Origin: Kosakonia arachidis | Lineage (GTDB): Bacteria > Pseudomonadota > Gammaproteobacteria > Enterobacterales > Enterobacteriaceae | Assembly (NCBI RefSeq): GCF_900116535.1 | Contig: NZ_FPAU01000001.1 | Coordinates: forward strand, 1,103,218 to 1,167,217 | DNA: 64,000 nt | Reading direction: 5' to 3' | In this document: positions 1-10,686 of the stretch, in pieces | Position numbering within the stretch: position 1 is the first letter of the stretch | How the letters are laid out: each line of letters starts with the position of its first letter | The notes under the pieces: model-generated | What the model saw: the letters and a program-made list of their open reading frames with translations, nothing else | Told to the model about the DNA's origin: nothing | The model's database searches: none | Program-made: the position numbers and the translations under genes

Positions 1-394
1 CGCCAGGCTCAATGGTGAGCACTTTTTCTTCGAGTTGGCGAAACTCATCTTCACTGAGGCTAGCGCCAGGCATGACAAAGCGGTACTGCTCGTTGTTGGA
101 TTCAACGTGAACATGCAGGTTCTGCCGTGTCCAGTCTTTGGCGTTGACACTGATGGTGGGCACGTTTTCATCCGCTAACAGCGCAGTTAGGTGTTCGCCG
201 GTTGCTCCACCAGCCGGAAAAATCGCTGTGGCTTTACCGCCAAGATGGGTAATGGCTCTTGCGACATTAATGCCGCCACCGCCAGGCTCAAAAACAGGTG
301 TAGTGCAGCGCAGTTTTCCTTCTGGATAAATCTGCGGGGTTAATGTTGCGCTGTCCAGTGAAGGTGCCAGCGTCAAAGTATAAATCGCGACCAT
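1..394 (-). CDS. pfkB: 6-phosphofructokinase isozyme 2 (PfkB), N-terminal part
   Basis: ATP-dependent phosphorylation of fructose 6-phosphate in cytosolic glycolysis, minor isozyme. The window cuts the gene, so only about 131 N-terminal codons are present, reading leftward off the edge. The start MVAIYTLTLAPSLDSAT and the glycine-rich FEPGGGGINVARAI motif of the PfkB/ribokinase family are visible and match E. coli PfkB closely as I recall it. An ideal ribosome site (GGAGG, complement of bases 400-404) precedes the ATG. It is divergent from ydiY, the K-12 arrangement. The C-terminal half with the catalytic base cannot be judged. Confidence 0.93.
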   Translation of the reverse strand, partial: MVAIYTLTLAPSLDSATLTPQIYPEGKLRCTTPVFEPGGGGINVARAITHLGGKATAIFPAGGATGEHLTALLADENVPTISVNAKDWTRQNLHVHVESNNEQYRFVMPGASLSEDEFRQLEEKVLTIEPG

Positions 395-642
395 GATGAC
401 CTCCTTTTTCTTCGGTTACAGTAAGCCTGGCACTGAATCAAGCGAAGGGAAAGTAAATAACAGCCTGATTTAAATATGGTATTGATTAAATTGGTTTAGA
501 GGGTTAATAACCATTTGTTGTTTTTGAGATCTCTCTTATTCAAAAATTCCAATAAGATTTCATTGATATGTTTAAGCGGCCTTTTTATAATTTGTTACCT
601 TTCTTTGGAACGTTAGCCGTTGATCCTGATGAAAGTTTCCAG

Positions 643-665
643 GACCGTGATGGTCTCTTTTTTTT
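643..665 (+). terminator. hairpin plus T-run in the ydiY leader (possible attenuator)
   Basis: GACC-GTGAT-GGTC is followed by a run of eight T's only about 20 bp before the ydiY start codon. It has the form of a short intrinsic terminator inside the 5' untranslated region. The stem is only four to six pairs, so it may be weak. The rest of the 290-bp pfkB-ydiY gap shows no gene. Confidence 0.35.
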
Positions 666-685
666 GCTGTTCGGACTCTAAAAAA

Positions 686-1441
686 ATGAAGCTTTTGAAG
701 ACAGTACCCGCGTTTGCGCTGGCCGTGGGCGTATTTGCGGCAATGAATGCCGCCGCAAATGATACCGTTTTTACTGTCATGGATGACCCATCCACCGCGA
801 AACACCCGTTTGAAGGTAGCGTGAACGGTGGCTACCTGGGACAGGCCGGCAACACAAAGAGCTCCTCTTTGACTGCCGATTCCACCCTGACCTGGTACGG
901 CAATACCACTGCATGGTCTCTGTGGGGCAACGCCAGTAATACTTCATCGAACGATGTTCGTTCGTCTGAGAAATATGCCGTTGGTGGTCGTAGCCGTTAT
1001 AACATGACGGATTATGACTATATTTTTGGCCAGGCCAGTTGGTTGACCGATCGCTATAACGGTTATCAGGATCGCGATATATTTACTGCTGGTTATGGTC
1101 GTCAGTTCCTGAATGGTCCGGTTCATAGCCTCCGCTTTGAATTCGGTCCTGGTGTTCGTTACGACAAGTACACCGATGACAACACCAAAACCACCGCGCT
1201 GGCTTATGCGTCAGGTACTTATACCTGGCAAATAACCGATACCACTAAATTCACTCAGGGTGTGTCTGTGTTTGGCGCGGACGACACCACGGTGAACTCA
1301 GAAACAGCGCTGGAAGTGGCCATTAACGCCCATTTTGCATTGAAGATGGGCTACAACCTGACCTGGAACTCCCAGCCGCCTTCAACTGCGCCAGATCATA
1401 CCGATCGCAGAACGACGGTAACGTTGGGTTATAAGATGTAA
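686..1441 (+). CDS. ydiY: YdiY family outer-membrane beta-barrel protein (DUF481)
   Basis: Predicted outer-membrane protein of 251 residues whose function is not established. A signal peptide (MKLLKTVPAF... ending in AMNAAA, about residues 1-21) is followed by alternating hydrophobic and aromatic strands typical of a beta-barrel, such as TWYGNTTAWSLWG and RFEFGPGVRYDKY. The last residues are GYKM, although classical barrels end in an aromatic residue. I chose the ATG at 686 because the signal peptide starts there. An upstream in-frame ATG at 620 would add a non-signal extension. Ribosome site is weak. Divergent from pfkB as in E. coli. Confidence 0.9.
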   Translation: MKLLKTVPAFALAVGVFAAMNAAANDTVFTVMDDPSTAKHPFEGSVNGGYLGQAGNTKSSSLTADSTLTWYGNTTAWSLWGNASNTSSNDVRSSEKYAVGGRSRYNMTDYDYIFGQASWLTDRYNGYQDRDIFTAGYGRQFLNGPVHSLRFEFGPGVRYDKYTDDNTKTTALAYASGTYTWQITDTTKFTQGVSVFGADDTTVNSETALEVAINAHFALKMGYNLTWNSQPPSTAPDHTDRRTTVTLGYKM

Positions 1442-1695
1442 CACGCAGGGCCGGAAATTCCGGCCCACTGTTTTTGTTTATGCTATTTCTCCGTGTTTTA
1501 TATTGAATTTCATTTAAGTAATTTTTCTCTTCACATTGTCTTCATAATTAATTGACTGGACACATATTCAATTTATTTGACACGAATGGACAAATAAATT
1601 TGCTGGCAATAATGTGATGCAGATCTACAATATCATTATAGCCAAAGAAAATGGCTCAGCAAATAATGTGCGTATTACAGAAAGAGAACTCAATT

Positions 1696-1911
1696 ATGAA
1701 AACAATCAAAACTGCCGCAGTTGCCATGGTGCTTTCTGCACTTTCCTTTGGCGTCTTCGCGGCTCAGCCTGCCACTTCAGCCAGTCAGAGCAACACGAAT
1801 ATCACTAACATCGAAGCGGGCTCCAATATGATGCCAGTTGCGCAATCTACTCACGGGACCAACGATCAGGCATTTGATGCGCATACCCTGGTTGCCGGTG
1901 AATGGAATTAA
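1696..1911 (+). CDS. small exported protein of unknown function
   Basis: 71 residues. The N-terminus (MKTIKTAAVAMVLSALS followed by FGVFAA) is a clear Sec signal peptide, much like those of the BhsA/McbA/YahO small stress proteins (DUF1471). The mature part of about 48 residues is Asn/Ser/Thr-rich, ends in VAGEWN, and lacks a recognisable DUF1471 core, so I do not assign that family. The ATG at 1696 is chosen because the signal peptide begins there. A further in-frame ATG lies upstream at 1651. It stands alone between ydiY and a convergent flagellin gene. Role unknown, perhaps periplasmic stress or envelope. Confidence 0.6.
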   Translation: MKTIKTAAVAMVLSALSFGVFAAQPATSASQSNTNITNIEAGSNMMPVAQSTHGTNDQAFDAHTLVAGEWN

Positions 1912-2087
1912 GTAGATTCTTGGTTAATTCATTAACTTTGAAAAACCGGAGAGTGTTGTACCGGTTTTCGTATTTATATCGTAATGTAAAGTTAGCGCCG
2001 TGTATGTTATCGAACATTGACGAAAAGTGATGGTGTTTTTTTAAAAAAACTGCCATTGGTAACTCGGCTGATAAATAGATTATCTCT

Positions 2088-3533
2088 TTAACTCCGCAGC
2101 AAAGACAAAATATTTTCTGCCGATTGGTTTGCCACTTTGAGTACGGCATCCTGCCCCTGTTGTAATATTTGTGCTTTTACCATCTTGCTGGTTTCCAGTG
2201 CATAATCCGCGTCTTCGATACGGCTTTTTGCCGCCTGAGTGGCCACATTTTGTTGCGCCAGTACCGATTTTGACGATTCAAAGCGATTGATAAACGCACC
2301 GTATTGAGAACGGTAGCGACTGACTTTCTCCTGGGCGCTATCAAGTGTTCCCATCGCATCGCCTGCGGTCACCATCGAGCGAAGATCGGTATTCAGTAAC
2401 TCCAGTGATTTCAGATCTGCTGGGGTGGTTGGCATAGTCACGGCACCAATCTCTTCATTAAAATTTGCACTGGTGACCACCTCCCAGGGAAAACTCTGCT
2501 TTGGCGGTTCGGTGGGAGTGATTTTAGGCGTGGGTAGCGCGCCCCAGCTCAGGTTACTGGTAAACGAGCCGCTACCGACAATCATCACTACCAAATCTTG
2601 CGTAACATTATCTATTTTGATACGTTCCAGCCGGTTGGAACCATTACTGCCGTCGTTGTAGGCGCTGCCCGGTTCGTAGCGATCGCCATCACCGCTGTAG
2701 CGGATGATCATGCCGTTGTAATTAAGCGTTGCACTGCCATCCAGCACCCAGTTAGTACCCCCTTCTATCAATAAGGAATCATCATAGGTTGCACCTGCCT
2801 CAAAGCCGTTGGCCTCGGTTAAAACGCGACTGGTCGCTTTTGCCGGGTCGGTAATTCCGCGGCTTTTCCAGGTGTAATCCGGATCGGTACCGGTAATCGG
2901 CGTACCGGCAAGGTGCTTGCCATCTCTCGTCAAGAGCTGAATGTCATCATCAAGCCCCAATGAATCAATGGTGAGGGTGATATCCTTCGCCCCTGCGGGA
3001 ATATATGCCAGCGAGATAATTCCCGAGCTGAATGTGTAATTCATTCCCGCAATGGGAAATTTTGTGTCCAATGGCGGAACCTTACCGATTAATTCTGGTG
3101 GCAGATCCGGAGCATCAGTGGCCAGCGGGTAGCGCCCAAAAATTTCTGTGCTTTCTGAAATGTACTGAATATTATCAAGGATTTCTTGATATTCAGCATG
3201 CAAACTTTCCCGGTCACTTACCGACAACGTACTGTTACCAGCCTGAATGGCCAGGCCTTTCGCACGGATCAACAATTCATTGACGGTACTCAGGTTACCC
3301 TCGGCGGCTTGCGCCATACTTATGGCATCGTCAAGTCCGCGTGAAATCACAGTATCTGAGTTAACATTGGCGCGCATACGGTTAACAATCGCCTGGCCTG
3401 CAGCATCGTCTTTCGCACCGTTGATGCGCAATCCTGATGATAACCGCGCAATTGATTCCTGTAATGCTGATGTCGTTTTCTGGCGGGAGGACAGATTAAG
3501 ACCGACCATTTCATTGTAGTTAATCGTCTGCAT
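2088..3533 (-). CDS. orphan flagellin with unusual central domain
   Basis: 481 residues. The N-terminal 130 or so residues form a flagellin D0/D1 region (LSSGLRINGAKDDAAGQAI, then AEGNLSTVNELLIRAKGLAIQ). The C-terminal 95 residues are the matching D1/D0 helix (SRIEDADYALETSKMVKAQI ... SAENILSLLRS). The middle, about residues 140-370, is rich in Gly, Asp, Asn and Ser, predicted beta-rich (ITLTIDSLGLDDDIQLLTRD), and unlike the usual FliC D2/D3. No HExxH protease motif is present, so it is not a flagellinolysin. No other flagellar genes are nearby. A sigma-28-type promoter lies just upstream. No clear ribosome site precedes the ATG. It should be exported by a flagellar type III apparatus encoded elsewhere. 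Confidence 0.88.
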   Translation of the reverse strand: MQTINYNEMVGLNLSSRQKTTSALQESIARLSSGLRINGAKDDAAGQAIVNRMRANVNSDTVISRGLDDAISMAQAAEGNLSTVNELLIRAKGLAIQAGNSTLSVSDRESLHAEYQEILDNIQYISESTEIFGRYPLATDAPDLPPELIGKVPPLDTKFPIAGMNYTFSSGIISLAYIPAGAKDITLTIDSLGLDDDIQLLTRDGKHLAGTPITGTDPDYTWKSRGITDPAKATSRVLTEANGFEAGATYDDSLLIEGGTNWVLDGSATLNYNGMIIRYSGDGDRYEPGSAYNDGSNGSNRLERIKIDNVTQDLVVMIVGSGSFTSNLSWGALPTPKITPTEPPKQSFPWEVVTSANFNEEIGAVTMPTTPADLKSLELLNTDLRSMVTAGDAMGTLDSAQEKVSRYRSQYGAFINRFESSKSVLAQQNVATQAAKSRIEDADYALETSKMVKAQILQQGQDAVLKVANQSAENILSLLRS

Positions 3534-3569
3534 CGCTGAGCTAATTCATTCGCGTTTCTAATGAATCAT

Positions 3570-3597
3570 TCATCGGCAGTAGAGGCACGTAACTTTA
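3570..3597 (-). promoter_or_regulatory. sigma-28 (FliA) type promoter for the flagellin gene
   Basis: Read on the minus strand: TAAAGTT (complement of 3591-3597) and GCCGATGA (complement of 3570-3577). The class-3 flagellar consensus is TAAA-N15-GCCGATAA. Here TAAA and GCCGATGA are separated by 16 bases, one more than optimal, with one mismatch in the -10. It sits about 40 bp upstream of the flagellin start, which argues that the gene is still wired into flagellar regulation. Confidence 0.65.
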
Positions 3598-3736
3598 AGG
3601 TAAATTTATCAGTCGGTTCAATATGTGAGCATCTGCTTGAAAGTGAAGGAAGTTATCTGTAGGGGTTACAAAGAGGCGGTTTATCCCTATTCTGATGCCA
3701 GTTAAGGCAGGCAAAACCACAACAACCGGAGGAGCA

Positions 3737-3949
3737 ATGGGGAATTCTAAAGATGAGGCGTTATACGAGGAGATGTGCCGGGTGGTGGGAAAGGTGGTCC
3801 TCGAGATGCGCGATCTGGGGCAAGAACCAAAGCATATTGTCATTGCCGGCGTGGTCAGAACGATGCTGGCAAATAAGCGAGTCACGCGTTCTGCGTTAAC
3901 GCAGGAAGCAATGGAAACAGTGATCCACGCGCTGGGATATCAATCCTGA
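3737..3949 (+). CDS. YmgB/AriR-like small regulatory protein
   Basis: 70 residues, cytosolic, helical. The pattern ALYEEMCRVVGKVVLEM followed by HIVIAGVVRTM and TQEAMETVIHAL resembles the YmgB/AriR/YcgZ family of small two-helix connector proteins, which in E. coli act on the Rcs/biofilm pathway. This is a family-level resemblance by eye, not certain. The ATG at 3737 is preceded by a strong GGAGGAG (3728-3734), better than the in-frame ATG at 3695. It is divergent from the flagellin gene, so a motility/biofilm theme is plausible. It is followed by a hairpin at 3963. Confidence 0.6.
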   Translation: MGNSKDEALYEEMCRVVGKVVLEMRDLGQEPKHIVIAGVVRTMLANKRVTRSALTQEAMETVIHALGYQS

Positions 3950-3962
3950 TAAATAATGCAGA

Positions 3963-3984
3963 AAGGCACGCTTGCGCGTGCCTT
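3963..3984 (+). terminator. terminator-like hairpin after the YmgB/AriR-like gene
   Basis: AAGGCACGC-TTGC-GCGTGCCTT is a perfect 9-bp stem with a 4-base loop, 13 bp after the stop codon. The following T-run is short (TTGTGTG), so termination strength is uncertain. Confidence 0.55.
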
Positions 3985-4014
3985 GTGTGAGTGCGAGTCC
4001 ATCCTTCAAAGCAG

Positions 4015-4137
4015 TCAGCGCCGTTTTTTATGACGATCCGGTAAACTTCTTGCTGATTTTATGCTGCGGTGTTTATAAAAAGAAAAAATAATGATCGCAA
4101 GGAGCGCGATAATGATAACCGTATAAACAATTGCCAT
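4015..4137 (-). CDS. 40-residue single-span membrane peptide (putative)
   Basis: Short ORF of 40 residues: MAIVYTVIIIALLAIIIFSF forms one transmembrane helix from the N-terminus, followed by a strongly basic tail with YKHRS near its start and RHKKRR at its end. The Nin-Ccyt positive-inside pattern is typical of real enterobacterial small membrane proteins. The ribosome site is only AAAG about four bases upstream, so expression is uncertain. It lies in an otherwise empty 560-bp gap between the YmgB-like gene and the glycosyltransferase. The remaining gap, 4138-4509, is AT-rich with no other ORF I would support. Confidence 0.5.
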   Translation of the reverse strand: MAIVYTVIIIALLAIIIFSFYKHRSIKSARSLPDRHKKRR

Positions 4138-4509
4138 GCTTTATCATTAAGTTAGATGTTAATGGGAAGCCAACTAGACTGCCAGTGGGAGTGTTGTGTC
4201 AAGTTGGCCACTAAAAATCAGATTAAACGTATTCCATGCGATTAATTTTTAAGCATTTTTTCAATAACAATCATCACTGCCGTTTATTAATATTCTGTTT
4301 TCAGACGTTCAGATCTGCCACGCTGGGGTGAATAAAAAAACACCCATTTGCTGTTATATCTCGAAAATTTCGTTTTGTATGTTTTTTTCTGTGGCAGGCC
4401 GAAACTGTAGTGGACGGGTACTGCTGTTGTGACAACTCGATGGGTTGTATCGGGAGCTAACTTGATGAATTGTCAGTTGCTGTGACTGACAATTCACGCA
4501 GGAAATGTT

Positions 4510-5730
4510 TTACCGCAAGCGGACAGGATCAATTTCCGCCATGATTAAACTGGCAATATCCTGTTTTTGATGTACCTTTCCATGTTTTATGATGATCTGC
4601 CTTGCTTCTTCATATCCCGGCGCCCAAAGCTGATTGTTGAGGCGTACATCTTTGTAGATAGCAATGAGTGGTTTCTGCCAGGCTGCAGCTATATGCACGA
4701 TCGAGGTATCAGGCGAGATAATCAGATCGACTTGCGCAATAAGAGCCATCGCATGATGCAGGGTTTTAAAGGGATTTACGACGACTCTGTCTGGAAGGGG
4801 CAGGTGGATCTCTTTGCGGTGATCGAGCAGAATAATATTTACCGCAGGATAGGTGGACTGCAACTGTTCAATAATTTCCGCGAGTTGCGTCTGGGATAAA
4901 CATCGATCCTTATTACTGGCAAAGATATTAATGAGAATCTTACGGCCTTCGATGTCTTCCAGAAATTGTTGCGTTTCAGCATAAATATCCTCTGGGATAT
5001 GCAGGTCATAAGTTCCCAGTTGTTTTTTATCTAACTGTAGATAGTCTGCGATGAGAGAAAAGGTTTTACTGACATGCCAGTTTGCGCAATCAAAATCAAA
5101 GGATTTTGTATAATGGTTTATCGAGGGCCATTTATTAAATCCTAACACAGCTTTGGCTTTTATTTGTCTTAACAACAACAGTCGATGTACCGGGATACCC
5201 AACAGTGTCGGATCAATAACAATATCATATTTATTATTAGCTAACTCAGTAATAACAGAACGGGGGACATTATGGGTGAATTTTTGGCGATAGCTGGAGG
5301 ACGTGACATTTTCCGCCTCGTAGATATGGCGAATGTAGGGGTTATAGCGCATGACCTGACTGTTTGATTTTGTCAGCAGAAAATCAACGATATATCCTGA
5401 TTTGTGCAGACATTTAACCAGTGCGGAATCGACGACGACATCGCCAATTGCCCCTTCGTTGCGTATTAACAGAACTTTTCTCGCTGAGGTTAAATCCAGT
5501 TCGCTTCGGGCCGGGATGTCCCATAGCATTTTCGCGATATAAACGCGTAGCAGCATACGTATTTTTTTTATAAAGTAATTACGTCGCCTGTTGAGGGCTC
5601 TTATTTTTTTAAATTTTCCAACAGGCATCTCTGTTGCTTTTTGTTGCATCATTACTACCTTTTCTTTGTTCACAATAAACATTCCTGCTATTTTTTCTAA
5701 CGAGGGCGCAGGACGGTAAAAATCATTCAT
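4510..5730 (-). CDS. glycosyltransferase family 9 (heptosyltransferase-like)
   Basis: Up to 406 residues, GT-B fold of family GT9, the family of LPS heptosyltransferases. An N-terminal Rossmann motif (VLLIRNEGAIGDVVVDSAL, about residues 86-105) aligns with the RxxxxGDxxxxTP region of GT9. The C-terminal donor-binding motif (ISPDTSIVHIAAA, about 338-350) is the GT9 signature. An approximately 80-residue basic N-terminal extension is odd. A better ribosome site (AAGGT) precedes the in-frame ATG at 5652, so the protein may be about 26 residues shorter. No LPS cluster surrounds it. The nearest large gene is the orphan flagellin, so it might glycosylate flagellin or another surface target; that is inference only. 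Confidence 0.8.
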   Translation of the reverse strand: MNDFYRPAPSLEKIAGMFIVNKEKVVMMQQKATEMPVGKFKKIRALNRRRNYFIKKIRMLLRVYIAKMLWDIPARSELDLTSARKVLLIRNEGAIGDVVVDSALVKCLHKSGYIVDFLLTKSNSQVMRYNPYIRHIYEAENVTSSSYRQKFTHNVPRSVITELANNKYDIVIDPTLLGIPVHRLLLLRQIKAKAVLGFNKWPSINHYTKSFDFDCANWHVSKTFSLIADYLQLDKKQLGTYDLHIPEDIYAETQQFLEDIEGRKILINIFASNKDRCLSQTQLAEIIEQLQSTYPAVNIILLDHRKEIHLPLPDRVVVNPFKTLHHAMALIAQVDLIISPDTSIVHIAAAWQKPLIAIYKDVRLNNQLWAPGYEEARQIIIKHGKVHQKQDIASLIMAEIDPVRLR

Positions 5731-6014
5731 CCAAAATTTTTAGTTATTCCAGTAAGATGGTTGATATTTTTCCTTTGATTATATCATGGGAAATTGAAGA
5801 GATGATAGATAAAATGTGAATTCGCTGTGTTTTTCCGATAGCTCATATAAAACGGCTGACTTGTATAATTGCCGTATTGTGGGAGCCTTCATTGAAGGCG
5901 AATTTATTGTTGTTCGTGTGCCATGAGGGCATCACCAGACTCATCCTTGCGCTGTGTGCAGGAATATGATTCTGTTCACGCTTTTATGTCGCCGCAATGC
6001 CGTGTACTATTGTT

Positions 6015-6182
6015 GGGCGTTATCAACAGGTGGGGATGGGCACAGTCAGGTTTTCGTACAACCTGGTGTGCGCAGTTTGCAGAGTGAAGCAAATAAACAT
6101 CCTTAACATGCTGATATAAATAAATTATTTAATTTTGTATGTGCTCTTTCGTGTGGGGCACCACTGCAAATAAGGAAATGAA
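6015..6182 (+). promoter_or_regulatory. thrS leader with translational operator
   Basis: The 5' leader of thrS in E. coli folds into tRNA-Thr-like domains that threonyl-tRNA synthetase binds to repress its own translation. Here the segment before the AAGGA ribosome site contains TGCTCTTTCGTGTGGGGCA, a hairpin with CGT in the loop mimicking a Thr anticodon, matching the E. coli operator as I recall it. The upstream half of the gap (5731-6014) is AT-rich and presumably carries the thrS promoter; I see no gene there. Confidence 0.6.
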
Positions 6183-8111
6183 ATGCCTGTAATTACTCTT
6201 CCTGATGGCAGTCAACGCCATTACGACCACGCCATAAGCCCTATGGATGTTGCGCTGGATATCGGTCCAGGACTGGCGAAAGCCTGCATCGCTGGCCGCG
6301 TTAATGGTGAACTGGTTGATGCTTCTGATATTATCAGCAGTGACGCCAATCTCGCCATCATCACCGCTAAAGATGACGATGGTCTGGAAATTATCCGTCA
6401 CTCCTGTGCACACTTGTTAGGCCATGCGATCAAGCAATTGTGGCCGAATACCAAAATGGCGATTGGCCCGGTTATTGATAACGGCTTCTATTATGACGTT
6501 GATCTTGACCACACCCTGACACAGGAAGACATCGATGCGCTTGAAAAGCGTATGCATGAGCTCGCCGAAACCAACTATGACGTCATCAAGAAAAAGGTGA
6601 GCTGGCAGGAAGCGCGCGAGACCTTTGTCAAACGCGGAGAAAACTACAAAGTTTCCATCCTTGATGAGAACATTGCTCATGATGACAAACCGGGCTTGTA
6701 TCATCATCAAGAATACATCGACATGTGCCGTGGGCCGCATGTACCTAACATGCGTTTCTGCCATCACTTCAAACTGATGAAAACAGCAGGGGCTTACTGG
6801 CGCGGCGACAGCAACAACAAGATGTTGCAGCGTATCTACGGCACCGCGTGGGCAGATAAAAAAGCGCTGAATGCCTATCTGCAACGCCTGGAAGAAGCGG
6901 CAAAACGCGATCACCGTAAAATCGGTAAGCAACTCGATCTGTATCATATGCAGGAAGAGGCGCCGGGTATGGTTTTCTGGCATAATGATGGGTGGACTAT
7001 CTTCCGCGAACTGGAAACATTTGTTCGCTCTAAGCTAAAAGAATACCAGTATCAGGAAGTGAAGGGCCCATTCATGATGGACCGTGTGTTGTGGGAAAAA
7101 ACTGGCCACTGGGACAACTACAAAGATGCGATGTTTACGACGTCTTCCGAGAACCGTGAATATTGTATCAAGCCGATGAACTGCCCGGGTCACGTACAGA
7201 TTTTCAACCAGGGCTTAAAATCATACCGCGATCTGCCGTTGCGTATGGCTGAGTTCGGTAGCTGCCATCGCAATGAGCCTTCGGGTGCGCTGCACGGGTT
7301 GATGCGCGTACGTGGCTTCACTCAGGATGACGCCCATATCTTCTGTACGGAAGAGCAGGTGCGTGATGAAGTGAACGCATGTATTCGTTTAGTCTACGAT
7401 ATGTATAGCACCTTCGGTTTTGAGAAAATCGTCGTCAAACTCTCTACTCGCCCGGAAAAACGTATCGGTAGCGATGAGATGTGGGATCGTGCTGAGGCGG
7501 ATCTGGCGGTTGCGCTGGAAGAGAACAATATCCCGTTTGAGTTCCAACTGGGTGAAGGCGCATTCTACGGTCCGAAAATTGAATTTACCTTATATGACTG
7601 CCTCGATCGTGCATGGCAGTGCGGAACAGTACAGCTAGATTTCTCTCTGCCAGCTCGTCTGAATGCTTCATATGTAGGCGAAAGCAACGAACGTCAGGTT
7701 CCGGTGATGATTCACCGCGCGATTCTTGGTTCTCTGGAGCGCTTTATCGGCATCCTGACTGAAGAGTTCGCTGGCTTCTTCCCAACCTGGCTGGCGCCGG
7801 TGCAGGTAGTGGTCATGAATATCACCGATTCACAGTCTGAATACGTTAATGAATTGACGCGTAAACTACAAAATGCGGGCATTCGTGTAAAAGCAGACTT
7901 GAGAAACGAGAAGATAGGCTTTAAAATCCGCGAGCACACTTTACGTCGTGTCCCTTATATGCTGGTTTGCGGTGACAAAGAGGTTGAAGCCGGCAAAGTT
8001 GCCGTGCGCACCCGCCGTGGTAAAGACCTGGGGAGCCTGGACGTAAATGATGTTATCGAGCAGCTGCAGCAAGAGATTCGCAGCCGCAGTCTTAAACAAT
8101 TGGAGGAATAA
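6183..8111 (+). CDS. thrS: threonine--tRNA ligase
   Basis: Class II aminoacyl-tRNA synthetase of 642 residues, the usual length. It joins threonine to tRNA-Thr in the cytosol. Domains in order: TGS (about 1-61), the second-additional editing domain with [14 protein letters not shown] (about 73-87) and CRGPHV, the class II core with motif 2 ([14 protein letters not shown]) and zinc ligands including the Cys of MNCPGH, and a C-terminal anticodon domain ending [10 protein letters not shown]. Ribosome site AAGGA is 6 bases before the ATG. Head of the thrS-infC-rpmI-rplT cluster, only 3 bp before the infC AUU start. Confidence 0.98.
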   Translation: MPVITLPDGSQRHYDHAISPMDVALDIGPGLAKACIAGRVNGELVDASDIISSDANLAIITAKDDDGLEIIRHSCAHLLGHAIKQLWPNTKMAIGPVIDNGFYYDVDLDHTLTQEDIDALEKRMHELAETNYDVIKKKVSWQEARETFVKRGENYKVSILDENIAHDDKPGLYHHQEYIDMCRGPHVPNMRFCHHFKLMKTAGAYWRGDSNNKMLQRIYGTAWADKKALNAYLQRLEEAAKRDHRKIGKQLDLYHMQEEAPGMVFWHNDGWTIFRELETFVRSKLKEYQYQEVKGPFMMDRVLWEKTGHWDNYKDAMFTTSSENREYCIKPMNCPGHVQIFNQGLKSYRDLPLRMAEFGSCHRNEPSGALHGLMRVRGFTQDDAHIFCTEEQVRDEVNACIRLVYDMYSTFGFEKIVVKLSTRPEKRIGSDEMWDRAEADLAVALEENNIPFEFQLGEGAFYGPKIEFTLYDCLDRAWQCGTVQLDFSLPARLNASYVGESNERQVPVMIHRAILGSLERFIGILTEEFAGFFPTWLAPVQVVVMNITDSQSEYVNELTRKLQNAGIRVKADLRNEKIGFKIREHTLRRVPYMLVCGDKEVEAGKVAVRTRRGKDLGSLDVNDVIEQLQQEIRSRSLKQLEE

Positions 8112-8657
<546 letters not shown>

Positions 8658-8746
8658 GGCCATCAAGTAATTAAACCTGTGGGCCTCAGACTCACGGGTT
8701 TGGTTCGCCTTTGTTTCGTTTATTAACAATGCGAAGTGGAAGTTAA

Positions 8747-8947
<201 letters not shown>

Positions 8948-8971
8948 GTCGTTAACCTTTAACTTTTTTAA

Positions 8972-9352
<381 letters not shown>

Positions 9353-9362
9353 GCCAGTTTAA

Positions 9363-9388
9363 GAGAGGGAGCCTGGCTCCCTCTTTTG
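9363..9388 (+). terminator. intrinsic terminator after rplT
   Basis: AGAGGGAGCC-T-GGCTCCCTCT is a near-perfect inverted repeat followed by TTTGC, just after the rplT stop codon. In E. coli the terminator here is partly read through into pheST. Confidence 0.7.
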
Positions 9389-9407
9389 CTTTAAAGTTAT
9401 CAATACA

Positions 9408-9438
9408 TTGACATTTTGCAGTGGTGCGTTTTCAATAG
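9408..9438 (+). promoter_or_regulatory. promoter of the pheMST-ihfA operon
   Basis: A consensus TTGACA at 9408-9413 is followed about 17 bases later by TTCAAT (9431-9436). It sits 40-70 bp upstream of the pheM leader peptide, the position of the E. coli phe operon promoter. The -10 match is mediocre. Confidence 0.5.
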
Positions 9439-9476
9439 TCCATCATCGTCACTTACCCTGTTAAGGTAACGCAAGC

Positions 9477-9521
9477 ATGAATGCTGCTATTTTCCGCTTC
9501 TTTTTTTACTTTAGCACCTGA
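9477..9521 (+). CDS. pheM: pheST operon leader peptide
   Basis: 14-residue ORF reading [14 protein letters not shown], identical to the E. coli PheM leader peptide as I recall it. Five of its 14 codons are phenylalanine. Stalling of ribosomes on these codons when Phe-tRNA is scarce prevents the downstream attenuator hairpin, raising pheST expression. The attenuator follows at 9567. Confidence 0.95.
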
Positions 9522-9566
9522 ATCCGGGAGGCTAGCGCGTGAAAGAAGAAACGGAAAACAGCGCCT

Positions 9567-9594
9567 AAAAGCCTCCCTGGTGGAGGCTTTTTTT
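9567..9594 (+). terminator. pheST attenuator
   Basis: AAAAGCCTCC-CTGG-TGGAGGCTTTTTTT: GC-rich stem of six to ten pairs followed by a seven-T run, 46 bp beyond the pheM stop and before pheS. This is the phenylalanine-controlled transcription attenuator. Confidence 0.9.
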
Positions 9595-9625
9595 ATACAC
9601 GTCATCCTTCAAGCTGCCTCGCTGA

Positions 9626-10672
<1,047 letters not shown>

Positions 10673-10686
10673 AGGCAGGCAAGACA

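Noticed and set aside
2088..3533. Possibility that the flagellin is a flagellinolysin (metalloprotease flagellin)
   Set aside because: No HExxH motif anywhere in the central region.
4510..5730. Assignment of the GT9 enzyme as an LPS core gene (waa)
   Set aside because: Family membership is clear but no waa neighbours exist and acceptor specificity cannot be read from motifs, so no symbol is given.
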